DNA from: Lutjanus erythropterus
Lineage: Eukaryota; Chordata; Actinopteri; Lutjaniformes; Lutjanidae
Assembly (NCBI GenBank): GCA_020091685.1
Contig: CM034600.1
Location: forward strand, 338,024 to 402,023
DNA length: 64,000 nt
Reading direction: 5' to 3'
This document shows positions 1-11,722 of this stretch, in pieces. The notes under the pieces are model-generated. The model was not told where the DNA came from. It saw only the letters and a program-made list of their open reading frames with translations, and made no database searches. Numbering within the stretch: position 1 is the stretch's first letter; the number at the start of each line of letters is the position of its first letter. The position numbers and the translations under genes are program-made.

Positions 1-300
1 CCGCCCAAACTTCCACACGCACCCCCTCCCACCAGTTGTAGCCCCAGCACCCTGCCCCTGCCTGGGACTGCATCACGTTTGGTGACGACGGAGGGAGGGA
101 ACCCAGTACAGACAGCAGGGCGAGGGGTGTTCACTTTGTGTGCGTGTGCGAGCTGATGAACAGTCTCAGGTGAGGAGAATGTGTCTGCGGAGGAAGCGGC
201 CGAGAGACGCGCCGAGATGGGGAGAGAGAAAGAGAGAGAGGACCCGGGAATTGAGAGGACAGGAGGAAGGGAGGAGAGATGGGGAAAGAAAGGATATTGA
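1..300. other. GC-rich, then purine-rich left edge; no identified gene
   Basis: The first 160 bases are GC-rich. Positions about 200-300 are dominated by G and A on the plus strand, so the minus strand reads as a long polypyrimidine tract ending in a CAG near position 188. Downstream of that CAG, a minus-strand frame stays open to the window edge. This arrangement would suit a 3' splice site and exon, but the translated segment matches no family I know, and skewed composition alone can keep a frame open. I do not call a gene. Confidence 0.3.
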
Positions 301-350
301 TTTCCACCTTAAAGAGGCAATCTCCGCTTCTCAGGAGCTCCAGGGACCGA

Positions 351-394
351 GTGTGTGTCTGTGCCTGTGTGTGTGTGTGTGTGTGTGTGTGTGA
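351..394. repeat. (GT)n microsatellite
   Basis: An uninterrupted run of about 14 GT units at 366-393 follows a shorter, interrupted GT stretch. Confidence 0.95.
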
Positions 395-897
395 TCTGTC
401 CTGGGATCACAGTGGAGACTGGAGACACCGGTGCAGACATGAAGCACACACCCGCGCAGTTTTGGAATGTTAATGTGGTTCAAAGAAGTAAAAAAAAAAG
501 AGCAGCAGAAAAGACAAAATAACACCTTTAAACTGCTCACTTTCCTGCTGTGGCTCCTTCACAGACGTCCCACTACTCCAATTAGTCCTATTAGTCTTAA
601 TCTTTTTCCTTTTTCCACTTCTGTATATCCTTTTATTCCTTCTTTTTTTTCTTCTTCACAGCTTTCTCTGAACTGCTTTTTTCTTCTTTGCCTACCAGAG
701 ATGTACATTTCTCTGGCTTGGGAGTCAGAAAGTTCTGAGAGACAACATAAAAGAAATACTCCAGTATTGATACAAAAGAATTTGTGTGATTTGTAATCTG
801 CAAATAAAACCAGGACTTATGTATGTGTATAACAGTTTATGAATAAATAAATTGCATATATGTATGAATACATTTTCCTTCAACAAACACCACTCAA
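395..897. other. Unassigned AT-rich stretch with one pyrimidine tract
   Basis: Positions 600-662 form a T/C-rich tract ending in CACAG, which resembles a splice acceptor. A frame then runs to a stop near 794, with AATAAA motifs near 805 and 843. The translation is low-complexity and no partner exon is visible, so I do not call a terminal exon. Confidence 0.4.
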
Positions 898-1562
898 CTT
901 TAAGGAGATATCTGTAATATATTTACTGCAATAAATCACAAAATTACTACACTATATCATCAGAGACCAAGCAAACGTTACGCTGAAATACTCAATTCAA
1001 ATTTCCATTCCAGACTGGAATATCTGTTTTGTATGTTTGTTTCATATTGAACAGAGTTCAAATTAATGCAGAATTATTGCAGAATGAGTTTGTGTCTGTT
1101 TATGAGTTGTAAGAAATCATTCATAATCTTGTAGAAGATGTAGATTTTATAACTCTTAAATTGAGTAAAATGTTAATGGAGTTTGGTAGCAGTGAGATGG
1201 GCAGCCACTTAACTCAGCATTCAGAGTGTTATTTCAGAGCAGTGTGCTTTTGTTTTCAGGATAACAGGCTGAACTTTACATTGATAGACAACTGACAGTT
1301 ATAAACAGCTGATCAACTTACAGTGGAGGACTCGTCCTCACTTGTTATTGTCAGTTGATGGGGTTGTGTGCATCCTGCAGAGCTCCTGCAGAGCTCCTGC
1401 AGCCTGCCTTTCTCTGCTGTGTTTTGGGCAGGAGGGAGCAGAGTAAGCAACTCTCTTCAACCATAGATTGTATATTGAACAGGATTACAACCTATTTAAT
1501 ATACAGTCTATGGCTCTAGCTATTTAGATTACTGTATTCATGTTTTCATTTGTAATAGCTAC
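898..1562 (+). mobile_element. MITE family A, copy 1 (TTAAAGGAG ends)
   Basis: This copy shares long stretches with those at 33511-33914 and about 26500-27042. The shared parts are the TTTAAGGAG start, a 'tgtaatatattta' segment, a block around 'aacaggctgaactttaca', and the palindrome at 1461-1513. Its right end is more decayed than that of the 33.5 kb copy. It has no coding capacity. The family's autonomous source cannot be told from this window. Confidence 0.75.
1461..1513. repeat. Imperfect palindrome inside family A
   Basis: The arms CCATAGATTGTATATT and AATATACAGTCTATGG are complementary over 16 bases with one mismatch. The same palindrome, partly eroded, is seen in the other family A copies. 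Confidence 0.85.
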
Positions 1563-2159
1563 ATAATTTTCCATACATACAGCCAAACTTAAATAAATGT
1601 CAGTATTCAATACAACAGTATTTTCTGTGGCAGTGTAATAATAAACAATGACAATAAACTTTTTAAATAATAATGGGATACTGATCTGTTCTTCTTTTTC
1701 TGATGTGGCACATTTCAAGTACATTAAGCAAATGAAATTTGCTATTGAAATGTTTCCTGTGCAAATAAATGTCTAAAAATGTTGCAAATTGTTGTTCATG
1801 TTTTCATTTGTGTTCTGCCAGTCATACTGAAATACAGCATTAGTCAAAACTCAGCAGTGAGTTCAGACGTAAAATGTATTTATTAATATTTCACCCATTC
1901 TTGAGAACTGGTACAAATCATGTCCTACCAAGAAAAACCTCAAAATTTATTAACAACTCTAATTCTGATTTGAAAATGTATTCTTTAAGGATTTACACAT
2001 GTATGAAATATGTATGATTTGTGAAATGCTTTCATTTGCTTTATTTTTTTTTTAATTTCTAAACTTTGCCAGAAAACACCCTTGTCCCAGACAAGAATTC
2101 ATAAAGTCAGACTATTTAAAAATGTGTTAAAAGTCTTTAAAATCTAAAACTAATTAAAG
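1563..2159. other. Unassigned AT-rich sequence
   Basis: I see no coding frame, repeat family or structured element here beyond simple T- and A-rich runs. Confidence 0.5.
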
Positions 2160-2540
2160 CTGTGACCAGCATTGGACGCACCTTCGCACATCTGCACAAG
2201 TCGGGACATTCAGCAAGCGTGACCCACTGTGACATGTAGATATCTTCAGGCTGGGACTCTGATCAAAAGTGAAATTTGGGGATAGATTCAACAATGTACA
2301 CAGAAGTTATATCAACTTCCTGTGCCATGGCAAAAAATGGAAGTTCGATGTGCCGTCAGAGTAATGCTATTCAACAAAACAGCATTATCAACATCTTCAG
2401 GCTTTTCTGACCATATTTGACATTGATATGGTCAACCTGTTAGAGGGATCACGTCAAAGTCTAAAACATGTCATTTCCTGTTGCCAGCAGGTGTCACTAT
2501 GACTGAATATTGTCATGCAGATGTTTTCAGGCCAATAATC
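2160..2540. repeat. Dispersed fish-type repeat, decayed
   Basis: The phrases 'cttcaggctgggactctga', 'aacttcctgtgccatggc' and 'ttgccagcaggtgtcacta' resemble an abundant teleost interspersed repeat that I recognise by eye. Several phrases recur inside the segment in diverged form. It has no open frame. The superfamily is not determined. Confidence 0.45.
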
Positions 2541-2722
2541 TTAGGGTACAGAGAGGGAAGCTTGTTAAAAGAAGTGTTGGGCTGTAATCAGGTTCGGACT
2601 GAAATATGCTAATGAGGGCCTAGTTTGGGTTGGGTTTGGACAGAATGTTTTTTTGTGTTTGGCTTTTTTGGGCTTAATTTTCCAGGCCCAATTAAAGCTC
2701 AAGCTCTGTGTTGTGAAGTATT
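2530..2722 (+). mobile_element. MITE family C, partial copy
   Basis: This stretch matches the second half of the element at 4240-4668. Both contain 'gggaaacttgttaa'-like sequence, 'ctgtaatcaggtt', 'ctgaaatatgctaatgagg', and a run of GGGTT/GGGCTT words. The left half is missing. Confidence 0.7.
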
Positions 2723-2759
2723 TGTCTGTGATTGGGTCAATGTGAAGGCTGTGTCGAGC

Positions 2760-3720
2760 CAGATTACATCTTTAATTTCTGAATACACAAACGCTACCTA
2801 AGTCAAGTGTTTGCCTAGCGTGTGTGAGTGTGTGTGTTTTAATTCATGCTCAAGTGTGTGAGCATCCCTGCCCCCGGCCTGCCTGTTTCCAGTCATACCT
2901 TCAGTGCTGCATGTGCGTGTGCTGATGTGTGCGTTTGTGAGTCCCACAGTGCTGTCAACGGCCACTTTAGAGTCTGTACACTCATCTGATCCGGCTTGGC
3001 GAGCAGACAGAATAATAAGGTTGCGTCGTAGGACAAAAAAACAATAAGCTCCGTGACGGGACAGTCCCATCGGAGACAAACTGCAACCACCAAGACCAAA
3101 CACCAAAATATTTCCTTGTTTTTTTTTTTTTCCTGCTCTTTTCCTCCCCTCCCTCCCCCCCTCCCCATGATGCAGTTAAACTTCCCGGGGGACCATTACT
3201 TTAGCTGGCGTGTGAAATGGCCTCGGAGATGAATGCTTTTTCTGCATTACCTGGTGGCAGGGGAGAAGCAATGGATACAGTGTACAGATCCCACTGACAC
3301 TTTTTAATCTGGGAGAGAGAGCTCTCTGATCCAAGCCAGCGGCGGGATTGAAAAAAGTAAATGTGAAAAGAGAGGGGAGGGGCTGGAAGGCAAAAACGAG
3401 GAAGCAACAAAAAAAGACAGAGAGACGGAGGGGTGAGTGAAAGAGCGAGATGTGTGATTGTGTTTTTAATTAGTACCACTGGAGAGGAAAGTTAAATATA
3501 TGACTCTGGGTAATACTTTACCACAGGAGAGGGTTTCAATCTAATGAAAAGACTTTTGATTTGGCTCCATCACTTATCTAACTGGCTGCCCGGTCTCTGA
3601 GCACCAACACGGGGACCAAACTGTGGATGAAGGGCCACTGCCCAAAAACAACAATGAGCTCGCAGCCTGTGTCGGTGATGAGGAGCAGCAGCCAGAGAAA
3701 GCAGATGCTCTCAGAGGTTA
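2760..3720. other. Unrepetitive island, candidate conserved non-coding sequence
   Basis: This stretch has high sequence complexity and no copy elsewhere in the window, apart from a poly-T tract at 3118-3132. The block 3200-3340 is notably free of simple repeats. It contains a 26-codon plus-strand frame from the ATG at about 3218, which I cannot link to any protein. Function is inferred only from its complexity. Confidence 0.25.
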
Positions 3721-4239
3721 ATGAACAACTCAATTGGTTAAGTAGCAAAATGTAAATAACATAGCAAACAGACTTGTGGATCCAGCTTGTATCATCCCCT
3801 GCAGCCGTCAGTGACCTTGTGTATTGTGAGGTTCAATCTAAATTAAAATCTTTTGTTTATTGAAGGAAAAAAAATATACAGCTTCAAAAGATATGTCCCT
3901 TTACCTTTCAATCCACTGAGGATCCAGGCCAGAATTAATATTCAATGTTAGGAGATGCAGCATCGGCAGCCTTGTTACAGCAACTTACAGGAGGAGTTAT
4001 AGACACAGTTTCACCTTTTTGGCTGGACCACAACAGCCAGTCCTATAGATTGCTGGGTGGTTAAGTAAGTAAGTTAGTAGCTGAGAGATGAAGTTACACC
4101 ACCGGTCAGTTCAGCGTACGTCATGACATCATCAACAACACATGGCTGCACCCACTCAGGACACTTCACCATGAAAACAGGCTGCAGCTAAAAGACCTCT
4201 CTCACAATAACCTAAAGTGTTTTTGAAAGAGTTTTGTGT
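3721..4239. other. Unassigned sequence
   Basis: I see no coding frame, tandem repeat or recognised element in this stretch. Confidence 0.5.
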
Positions 4240-4668
4240 TTTAGACACAGCGGCTTTTTATAAGCTCTTCCAGAGCTTGAGATCTGTGCCCAAAACCCAA
4301 TGGGACCCGACGGGTTTGGTTTGAGTTGCGCCTTATTTCTCAAATATTTCATGGGCTTAAGTCGGGTTTGGCCTGTATTATTATTATTATTGTTATCAGT
4401 AGTAATAGTAGAAGTATTAATTCTTTTTTTTATTTTCATTTCAAATTCCCCCCATGTACTGTCCCTGTCACTGCCAACTCCGACTGTTTGGTACATACTA
4501 TAGAGGGAAACTTGTTAAGAAAAATGTTGGCCTGTAATCAGGTTTGGGCTGAAATATGCTAATGAGGGATGGGTTGGAGTCAGGTTCGGACAGAATTTTG
4601 TCGGGCTTGGGCCTTTTCGGGCTCAACTTTTCCTGATTCCTAATTAAAATTGTGAGCTCTTCATATAA
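4240..4668 (+). mobile_element. MITE family C, fuller copy
   Basis: The left part (TTATAAGCTCTTCC, then 'gggacccgacgggtttgg') and the right part ('tcgggcttgggcc', then 'gagctcttcatataag') are roughly inverted to each other, as in a non-autonomous DNA transposon. The right half matches 2530-2722. A short ATT trinucleotide run lies at 4377-4395. It has no coding capacity. Confidence 0.6.
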
Positions 4669-5066
4669 GACAGAGCTTATCAGAGCAGAAATATCACCAT
4701 GGCCAAGCCTTGTACAGTTCGGTCTCAACGCCCCTCAAACATATCATGCTCTCTGTGGCAACAGCGATATCAATGCTCCGCCCACACTATATGAACTGTA
4801 TGGAAAACCATCAGGCTGTTTTGTGTGAGGAATCCCAGCAGAGAGAGAGATCACTCAGGACAACCACAAGAGACTCAGCATGTGAATATGGACAGAAGTG
4901 TTGACGTGATATAAACTTTGTTCGATCATGAAGCCTGATGATACTCTGCAGTTCTGTGGCTGCAGACTGGAGTCTCTTAACCAGTAGATTCTTATTATAT
5001 ACCCCTTTATGAAACACCCATTTCCATGCATGCATGTCCATGCCCTGTCTCTTTATAGAAGCCCTA

Positions 5067-5260
5067 ACAATAAGATCATTTATTTCATTACAATGAGAAA
5101 CTTTCTTAAAATAATGTGAAACCTTCCCATAATAATGAGTTAGTATCTTGAAATAGTTAGTATCTCATCATGAGTTCAAATATCAAAATAATGATTTTAT
5201 CTTAAAATAATGTGCAGTCTTCTCAAAATGATTAGTTAGTTTACTTAGATTTTTACCTTA
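5067..5260. repeat. Degenerate tandem repeat of AATAATG words
   Basis: Short units such as 'cttaaaataatgtga', 'cataataatgagttagta' and 'tcaaaataatgatt' recur at irregular spacing. This suggests an old tandem array. Confidence 0.55.
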
Positions 5261-6719
5261 AAGGCCATGTATAAGGAAGACTGTAGCACTATTAAATAAA
5301 GGTACCATAAAGTAATAATAATAAATTCATCTTACAGCAGCCCTTTGATTCAAGGTTGTTCTAGCCATATACTAGGTTTCATCTAGTCGGATTTTTGTTG
5401 AAATGGAGCTATCCATTCTCACTCAGTCTTAAGAATTGGAACAAAACTGTATTTATTTATTTATTTATTTTACTTGTTGCTCAGAGTTCTCTGAATGTTA
5501 ATCAAAATACACATTTTTGAAACCATAATTCTTATTTAGCTTTGATGTAGAAGGTCTACAGAGTTGACATGTTATGGTTGAGTAGTGTTCAAGCCCTTTT
5601 TTAAACCAGGAAGTGAGACAGCTGTCTTTAAGGTATAGCTAACCCTTTTTATGCCTGATTACATCATGTTTTTGTAAAAATCAGACAGAGTTGACAGAAA
5701 TCTGGGACACAACTTTAAAGGGCCAACATTTTCATTTAAACAACAACAACAAAAAAAAGATTAAAAACAAATATGATTATAATAGCATATTTTTACACCT
5801 ATGTTATCAGCAGATATTGTTCGTTTTAGATTTTGAAGGCTTAAACACATTTTTAAATTGTTTAAAGTTATGAATTCTTGTCAGGACTAGGCTGTTTTCT
5901 GACACAGAGCAAGCTTAGAAATTAAAAAATTAAAGCAAACCAAAACATTTTATAGATGACATAAACACATAACTTATATAAAAATATAATTCTCATATAT
6001 AAATATGGTATTTAAAATAAATTGCTGGAGACTTTTGTGCAACGATGTGCAAAAGTATGACAATAAGAAAATTTTAAATGAATAAGATAGCAAAAAGAAA
6101 AAAACAAGAACATTTTCAGTCAGTACTTTTCTTACTGGTGCTGGTTGAGTGCTTCATTACGTATTGGTAAGACTTCAGAGTTTGTAGCAAATATATGACA
6201 AAACAGGGCTAAGCACAGATGGCATTTCAAATTCAACTTCAAGTTTCATATGCCTCACTGTGATGATTCAGAAGCACTACATCACAGCCTTTATAAGTAT
6301 CTTTGGCAGGGATTTACGCTGCTGCTGGATTGTTGTTTTTCTCTTAGCTGTGAGACAGATCACTACAGCTAATGTCAGGACAGTATAAACAGTCCAAGAT
6401 TTATGCTTGTCCGACCTCTTGCTCGGTCACTCATTTTTTCTCTTCTTAACATTCTTAATATTCTCTGTGGTCTCTTTGCCTCTGCCATGATGTCCGTATG
6501 GAGAATACCGAGCTAGCTTGTTGGTGGTGATCTAATGCCGTAACAACTTACGCACTCCTCGCAGGAGATAGTACCTGCTCAACCGAAGTTATATAGTGCA
6601 AAAACAGCTGTTTAGGATCAGTCAAAAGAGTGCACATCTATCCCAGGCAACAGATGGTGAAGCACTTACTGCAATGCCACCACAACTGCCAGATGCAACC
6701 AGTGGACATTTGCAAAGTT
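5261..6719. other. Unassigned AT-rich sequence
   Basis: It includes a (TTTA)n tract near 5450-5472 and several A-rich runs. No coding frame or recognised repeat was seen. Confidence 0.5.
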
Positions 6720-6845
6720 CCACCAACATAAACACAACCTTCACATATGTTGTCCTAAGCTGAAACAAGATTTCAAACTGAAGCGGTTGTTGATCACTTG
6801 TGGCCCCTAGTGGTCGGTTAAGAAGAGTGAGAAGTCAGCTGTCAG
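6720..6845. repeat. Dispersed repeat family M, copy 1
   Basis: The segment with 'cacttgtggcccctagtgg' and 'cggttaagaagagtgag' corresponds to a diverged copy near 32330-32430, which reads 'gacttggggccccgactgg' and 'tgcttaagaggaatgagg'. It is non-coding. Confidence 0.5.
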
Positions 6846-8299
6846 TGGTCGTATAAAACAGAGCAGTCAGAAAATAGATTTACTGTCTCACAGTTGTTTG
6901 TCTCCATCAACCAGTCAAGTTAAGGTTTACATCCATTGTCTGTCCACACTCTTATAATTTAATATGGAACTTACCACTATATTGACCTCTAACTTTAACA
7001 AACCATTTTACAGAGGAGGACTGTTACACCCCTAATCCCCTAGCCCAAACTTGGGGGTCATAACATTTGGGGAACACTTGTTTGGGTGCCCCCATGTGCT
7101 AGCTCCACCAGCTAGCAAAGGCACTCATCCTGTGTGTCCATGTGTTCTTGTTAGTCACTCTGGCTAGCAAGGACACTTGTTGTCTTTTGTGTGTGTTGTT
7201 GTTTAATTTAGTTGATTAAGTTAATCCCTTTGATTTATTCAATTTGCTAACTTAATTTCACACTTAATTTGATAATAAAAAGAACCTTTGTTTACACATT
7301 TGTCTCAGTTCTACCTTCTTCCTTTTTGTTCCACTTGGAAAAAAAATGGTTGTAGTCTACTAAATATCTGATGTTGGATTAAATATTCAAAGTATGTGAG
7401 TGAATCTTACTGGTTGATATATCTTCTCTCCTCTGTAAACAAATATGAGAACAAATCAAATCTGAAAAACTGGATTCCCTTTATTCCCAGTGCTTCTGTA
7501 GATCTGGACAGTGTAGTACCACCACTTATGTAATCCAGAGGTTTATGTCTCTTATATTGTATGGAATGCCACCCATCTGTTCCCATATCAGTTTTATGTT
7601 TATGGGTCTCTTTGATGAACCGGCTATAAAAGTTCAGTGAATGTACCATTAGGGTGAGGGCTTGGTGAGCTGTGAATGGACAGTCCAGACTGTCACTGCT
7701 GTCAAATTAAATGCTAAGTCTAAATTGCTACACACAGGGGACTGGCACTGCAACAGGACCTTAGAGTGGCCCGTCTGGGTTTTAGAGGTCTACATAGGAT
7801 GAAGAACATTCCTGAATCCGCTGTGATTTTTTTTCTCTGAAAGGGAGGTAAGGACAATTACTCACATTGGGCCAAACCTAAAAGGACTGGCCAATAAACA
7901 TCCAACAGAAAGAATAACAACACTGGTGCATGGTGGTGATGACAACACAATGGTCAGAGGTGAAAAAGTGTATTGACACACAGACCCAAGACCTGTGGCA
8001 ATACAACACAGTCTTACCTGACTGGACTAACACTGCAGCCTGGTCAGTATCCTTATGCTTCAGACTCTGACACTGTAGGTACGTGTGTAGCATCATTTCT
8101 GGAGGTTACCCCTGTAGTGGTACGTTTTAATGTGCCGTCAAAGTCAGGTGACGTAATATTAAAAAAAAAAGTGTCAACGTTGACTTCTTTTTAAGACGTT
8201 ATTTAAGTTGCTCATATTAGGTACATTGTGAATGTAGTAAGTAACTTCTGTAAGCAACATAATTATTTTAACCTACAATGATCTTTTGCTAAACCAACC
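6846..8299. other. Unassigned sequence
   Basis: No coding frame is convincing. I see no microsatellite and no element ends apart from a short A run at 8161-8170. Confidence 0.5.
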
Positions 8300-8505
8300 A
8301 TAGAGTCTGGTCACACTCGAGGTTTCTGTCTGTGAAAAGAGAGTTTTTCCTAAACTACTATCAAATTTCTCCTGCTTTGATTTTGGTCGGAACCAGTGGA
8401 TTTCTGTAAATAATAATATAGGGGGCTAGTCCAGACTTGCTCTATATAAAAAGTGCTCTGAGATAGCTCCACTTATGGCTTAGTGCTATATAAATAAATT
8501 TGACA
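8300..8505 (+). mobile_element. LINE 3' tail (L2-like)
   Basis: The order of 'ggtttctgtctgtgaaaaga', 'gtttttcctaaac', 'tggatttctgtaaataat', 'tagtccagacttgctctata', 'agtgctctgagatag' and 'gtgctatataaataaatttg' is the familiar non-coding 3' end of a common teleost L2-like LINE. Only the tail is present, as expected for a 5'-truncated retrotransposed copy. The identification is from memory. Confidence 0.7.
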
Positions 8506-8584
8506 TGACTACCCAAGACATTTGTGTGCCTTTATTTTGAAAGTCAAGCTGGATGTTGCATTCATACTATTACTATTTTAACTG

Positions 8585-8800
8585 CAGAGCCCTGCATGTG
8601 CAAAACTTACATTAGAATGCTATGTTACATACATCACGTGATGTCACTGAAGTGACTCACAGGATGAAAGCTGTAACGTTATGCACCTTAAAACATTTAA
8701 TAACGTTTTGGTGTTAAATCCTGTGTTTGTTTGAGACGTCCATCCACCCCACTGTCTCCGTATGTGGGCCTTTTCGCTATTTATACTACAACGTATGTCA
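8585..8800 (+). repeat. Dispersed repeat family H, copy 1
   Basis: It shares 'acatcacgtgatgtcactga', 'gtgactcacaggatgaaag', 'taataacgttttggt' and 'tgtttgtttgagacgtccat' with diverged copies at 10080-10500 and 36240-36790. It is non-coding. Confidence 0.6.
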
Positions 8801-8967
8801 ACCACCCAGGACTGTGCCAACATGTCAGTATCTGACGAGTTAGGAATGAGAAAAGGCCGATCAACCTTAACCTCTGAGTCTGTTGTTCAACATTTTAAAT
8901 CCTCTGTTCAACTGTCGAACCATCTACACCCTCCCTCTACTGCTAATTGTAAAAAAGTCTTATACAG

Positions 8968-9720
8968 ATGAAATTATGCTGACGACACACACATTTATAT
9001 ATCACTATCACTAGGTGACTATGGTCTCATACAAGCACTGAGTAACTGCGTTTAATAAATCATTGATTGGAATCCCAAAACGGTCTTCATTTCAACAAAG
9101 ATAAAACCATAAAATCCAAAGTAGAACCATTAAGAGTCAGTGCTCAGCTGCAGTCTTTAACATTAAAGATGATCAAACCAGTAATCTTAAATTTCCATGA
9201 AATCTTTCTCTAAAAAAGTCACTGAAGTCAAAGACAGCTGCAGCTGATTCAGAATGCTGTGACCAGAGTCCTCACTATGACTCCAGTTCTCTGATCTTTA
9301 CTTTATCTTCCTGTGTCAAATAATTGACTCTGACATGCTTTTGTTGGTGTAGAAAGCAGTGAATGACTCGGGGCCAGAATACACCTCTGATCTGCTGCTC
9401 TGTTATGAACCATCCAGACCTCTCTGACAGTCTGGAACAGGTCTGTCCCCAGAGTCCAAACTAAAGACAGAAGCAGCATTTGGTTTTTATCCACCTCGTA
9501 TGTGGAACAAAAAAAAAAAAAAAAGTTAAGCCAGCTCCAACTCTCGGTTCTTTTAAATCAGGATTTAAGCAGCTTGCCACTGGATTCTATTAAGTTGATT
9601 TTGGCACTCTGGCTGAAGTGTAATGTTTATTCTACTGCTTAATCTCTTTTTCTATCTTATTACAATCTTCTATGTTACTTGTTTTTATCCTTTAAATCCG
9701 TTTCCATGTTTGTGTAATTG
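8968..9720 (+). pseudogene. LINE reverse transcriptase fragment (L2/Rex1-like), broken
   Basis: This is the 3' half of a non-LTR retrotransposon polymerase on the plus strand. The catalytic box YADDTHIY is encoded from 8975. Further along are recognisable LINE motifs: a QLIQNAVTRVLT-like segment near 9245, LYLPVSN near 9305, a YEPSRPL-like stretch near 9405, and the end of the reading frame with PPRMWN near 9495, next to a run of A. Stops and frameshifts interrupt all frames, so it is inactive. The fingers and most of the palm domain, and any endonuclease, are missing upstream, consistent with 5' truncation. Assignment to the L2/Rex1 side of the LINE tree is from motif memory; the exact clade is uncertain. 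Confidence 0.8.
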
Positions 9721-10079
9721 TCCTTTTTTATTACCTTGTGTTTTTATATCTTAATGCATTTATGTCTTCTGTAAATCTTTTGTGTAACTGTTTGTCTTTG
9801 CCAAATCTCAGTAAACTTTCTATGTGGTTGTTCTTGCTTCTAATCAGAAATGTATTTAATGAAACTGTAGTGAGAGCAACAGTGGATGTGGACACATACT
9901 GACCATAAGTCCATAGCCTGAACATGAGCACCTTGTTGCTCACATACAGAGCCTGAAGCAGTGCAGATGTATTATTAAAACAGCGCTTCTGTAACCAACT
10001 GTAACATTTTCAGAGGATCAAGAAAGAGTACTGCAAAATGTGCACGTGCGACACAACTGCAATGTCCATGACCTGCAGA
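9721..10079. other. Unassigned sequence downstream of the LINE
   Basis: This T-rich stretch could be the LINE's 3' untranslated tail in part. No other feature is seen. Confidence 0.4.
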
Positions 10080-10500
10080 CCTGTGTTGCACGTTACTCCA
10101 ATGTCATGACCCCTCGGCGTCTCATAGTGAAAGACAAGTCACCCTGTAGTGGCTGCATCAGGCGTGACCAGAGAGCCATTTAACCACATGATTAATGCTG
10201 TGAAACGCTCACAATTTGGGTGGATTTAGGTATGTTTGGGTTCACAATAAGTATATTACGTTATGTTCCTCATGTTACGCCACCGAATTGACTCGCAAGG
10301 CGAAAGTCACATGATACACATGTTATGTACCTTCCAGCTTTTAACAACGTTTTGGTTTCACGTGGACCGGGGTGAAGTCCAGAGTTTATTTGACCCAAAC
10401 ATCCATGTGGGTTTTCTCCCTCTCTTCCTTACAGCTGTGGATGGGTTTACACTGAAGTAGCGGGTACCTTGTGTGACCTGGGAATGAGCTGGTTACACTC
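10080..10500 (+). repeat. Dispersed repeat family H, copy 2
   Basis: It matches 36240-36790 over 'gctgtgaaacgct', 'gcatca(g)gcgtgacca', 'gactcgcaaggcgaaagtca' and 'acgttttggtttcacgtgg'. The two copies run in the same orientation. Confidence 0.65.
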
Positions 10501-10899
10501 CTGTCTGTCTTGGTTTCTGCCTCGTCACTGTCAGGGCTCAAATAAATCAGTGTGTCATGGTTTGGGATTCTGATACTTGAATAATTGTTGCAGCTGTAGT
10601 GTTAACAGGCAATGTCACTGTTTTTATTTCCACTCATCAGGAAACAAGTATAGGACATTTTTAGCCTCATTCATAAATGAGACAAAATAAGTACATACAT
10701 ATACATAATATAGACTTTATTAAAGATCAACTGCAGATATATATCTTAAATTTGCAGAATTTCTTCTATAAACTTTTATTTATTTGGTGAGACAAATAAA
10801 AGCTCCTGTGACCCACCTATGGATCACAACCCAGTGTTTGGGAATGACTGTGTGTTACCGTCATGATAATGAATACTGACCTGCAAAAAAACAGACAAG

Positions 10900-11110
10900 T
10901 TTTCATGGTGGAACCAACACATTCTCACCCACAGCTCGTCAATTACAGCAGCTTGGCCAGTGGGCTACACTTCAAACTATGACTGGTAGCCCTCTACTGT
11001 AATGGCTTGATTCCAGTGGGCATGGCTGCATTACAGCCATGCTGCCATTCTACACTATGCCTGTGATTCCAGCAGCAGAGTTTTTGATGACAGCTGCACA
11101 GAGCATATCG
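10900..11110. repeat. Repeat-like segment with a perfect hairpin
   Basis: The start 'ccaacacattctcaccca' resembles a teleost element end. Positions 11020-11028 (GCATGGCTG) and 11034-11042 (CAGCCATGC) form a perfect 9-base stem with a 5-base loop. Confidence 0.45.
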
Positions 11111-11700
11111 AGCGGGCAGGAAGTCAGACAGATAAAGCAGAGAGAATCCAGTCAATTTTCATAGTAAAACATCCTGTGCAGACTGCCAATCATAAAAACA
11201 GTGAAAATAAACTCTTTAACTACATAGCCTACTAACTGGAATCTCAAAAATCATGGGAAAATGCCCAGATCTACACAATCTGAGCAGGTCAACATAATCA
11301 GGTGGGCAAAATGCTCCGCTGCCAAAACCCTGCTGATGGGACATGCAGCCGTGTGGAGGACGGATTACAGATATGCAACATCCGGGTAGACTTTCAGAAT
11401 AAAGACAGAACACTACCTGGGTAGATTTAAATGGAAAATTGATTAGTTTGTTTGTTTGTTTTTTTTAAGAATGCTTATCTCCAAACTGTTCCGTTTTCAG
11501 GAGAAAAGAAAATCAGCCATGTTTTCAGCTTTGTGGTAATGAATTTTTCAGATGATTGAGTGGCACTCCCTCTGTCAGTTTCAGTTAGAAAAATTCAAAA
11601 TCATGAAATTTGGAGATAGGTGTGTTTTGTTTTTTTTTTTGTTTTTTTTACGGGTTACGTTACAGGACATCAAGTTGAAGTAGTTAACATACACAACTGT
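11111..11700. other. Unassigned sequence
   Basis: AT-rich, with T runs near 11459-11467 and 11632-11649. No gene or element was recognised. Confidence 0.5.
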
Positions 11701-11708
11701 TGTGTCTG

Positions 11709-11722
11709 CCACTAGGTGGCAG
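11709..11722 (+). promoter_or_regulatory. CTCF-like motif
   Basis: CCACTAGGTGGCAG fits the vertebrate CTCF core (CCASYAGRKGGCA). A single 14-base match can occur by chance in 64 kb, and occupancy cannot be judged from sequence. Confidence 0.35.

Noticed and set aside
600-830. Acceptor-like tract, frame, stop and AATAAA that could be a terminal exon
   Set aside because: The translation is low in complexity and no upstream donor or family match is visible.
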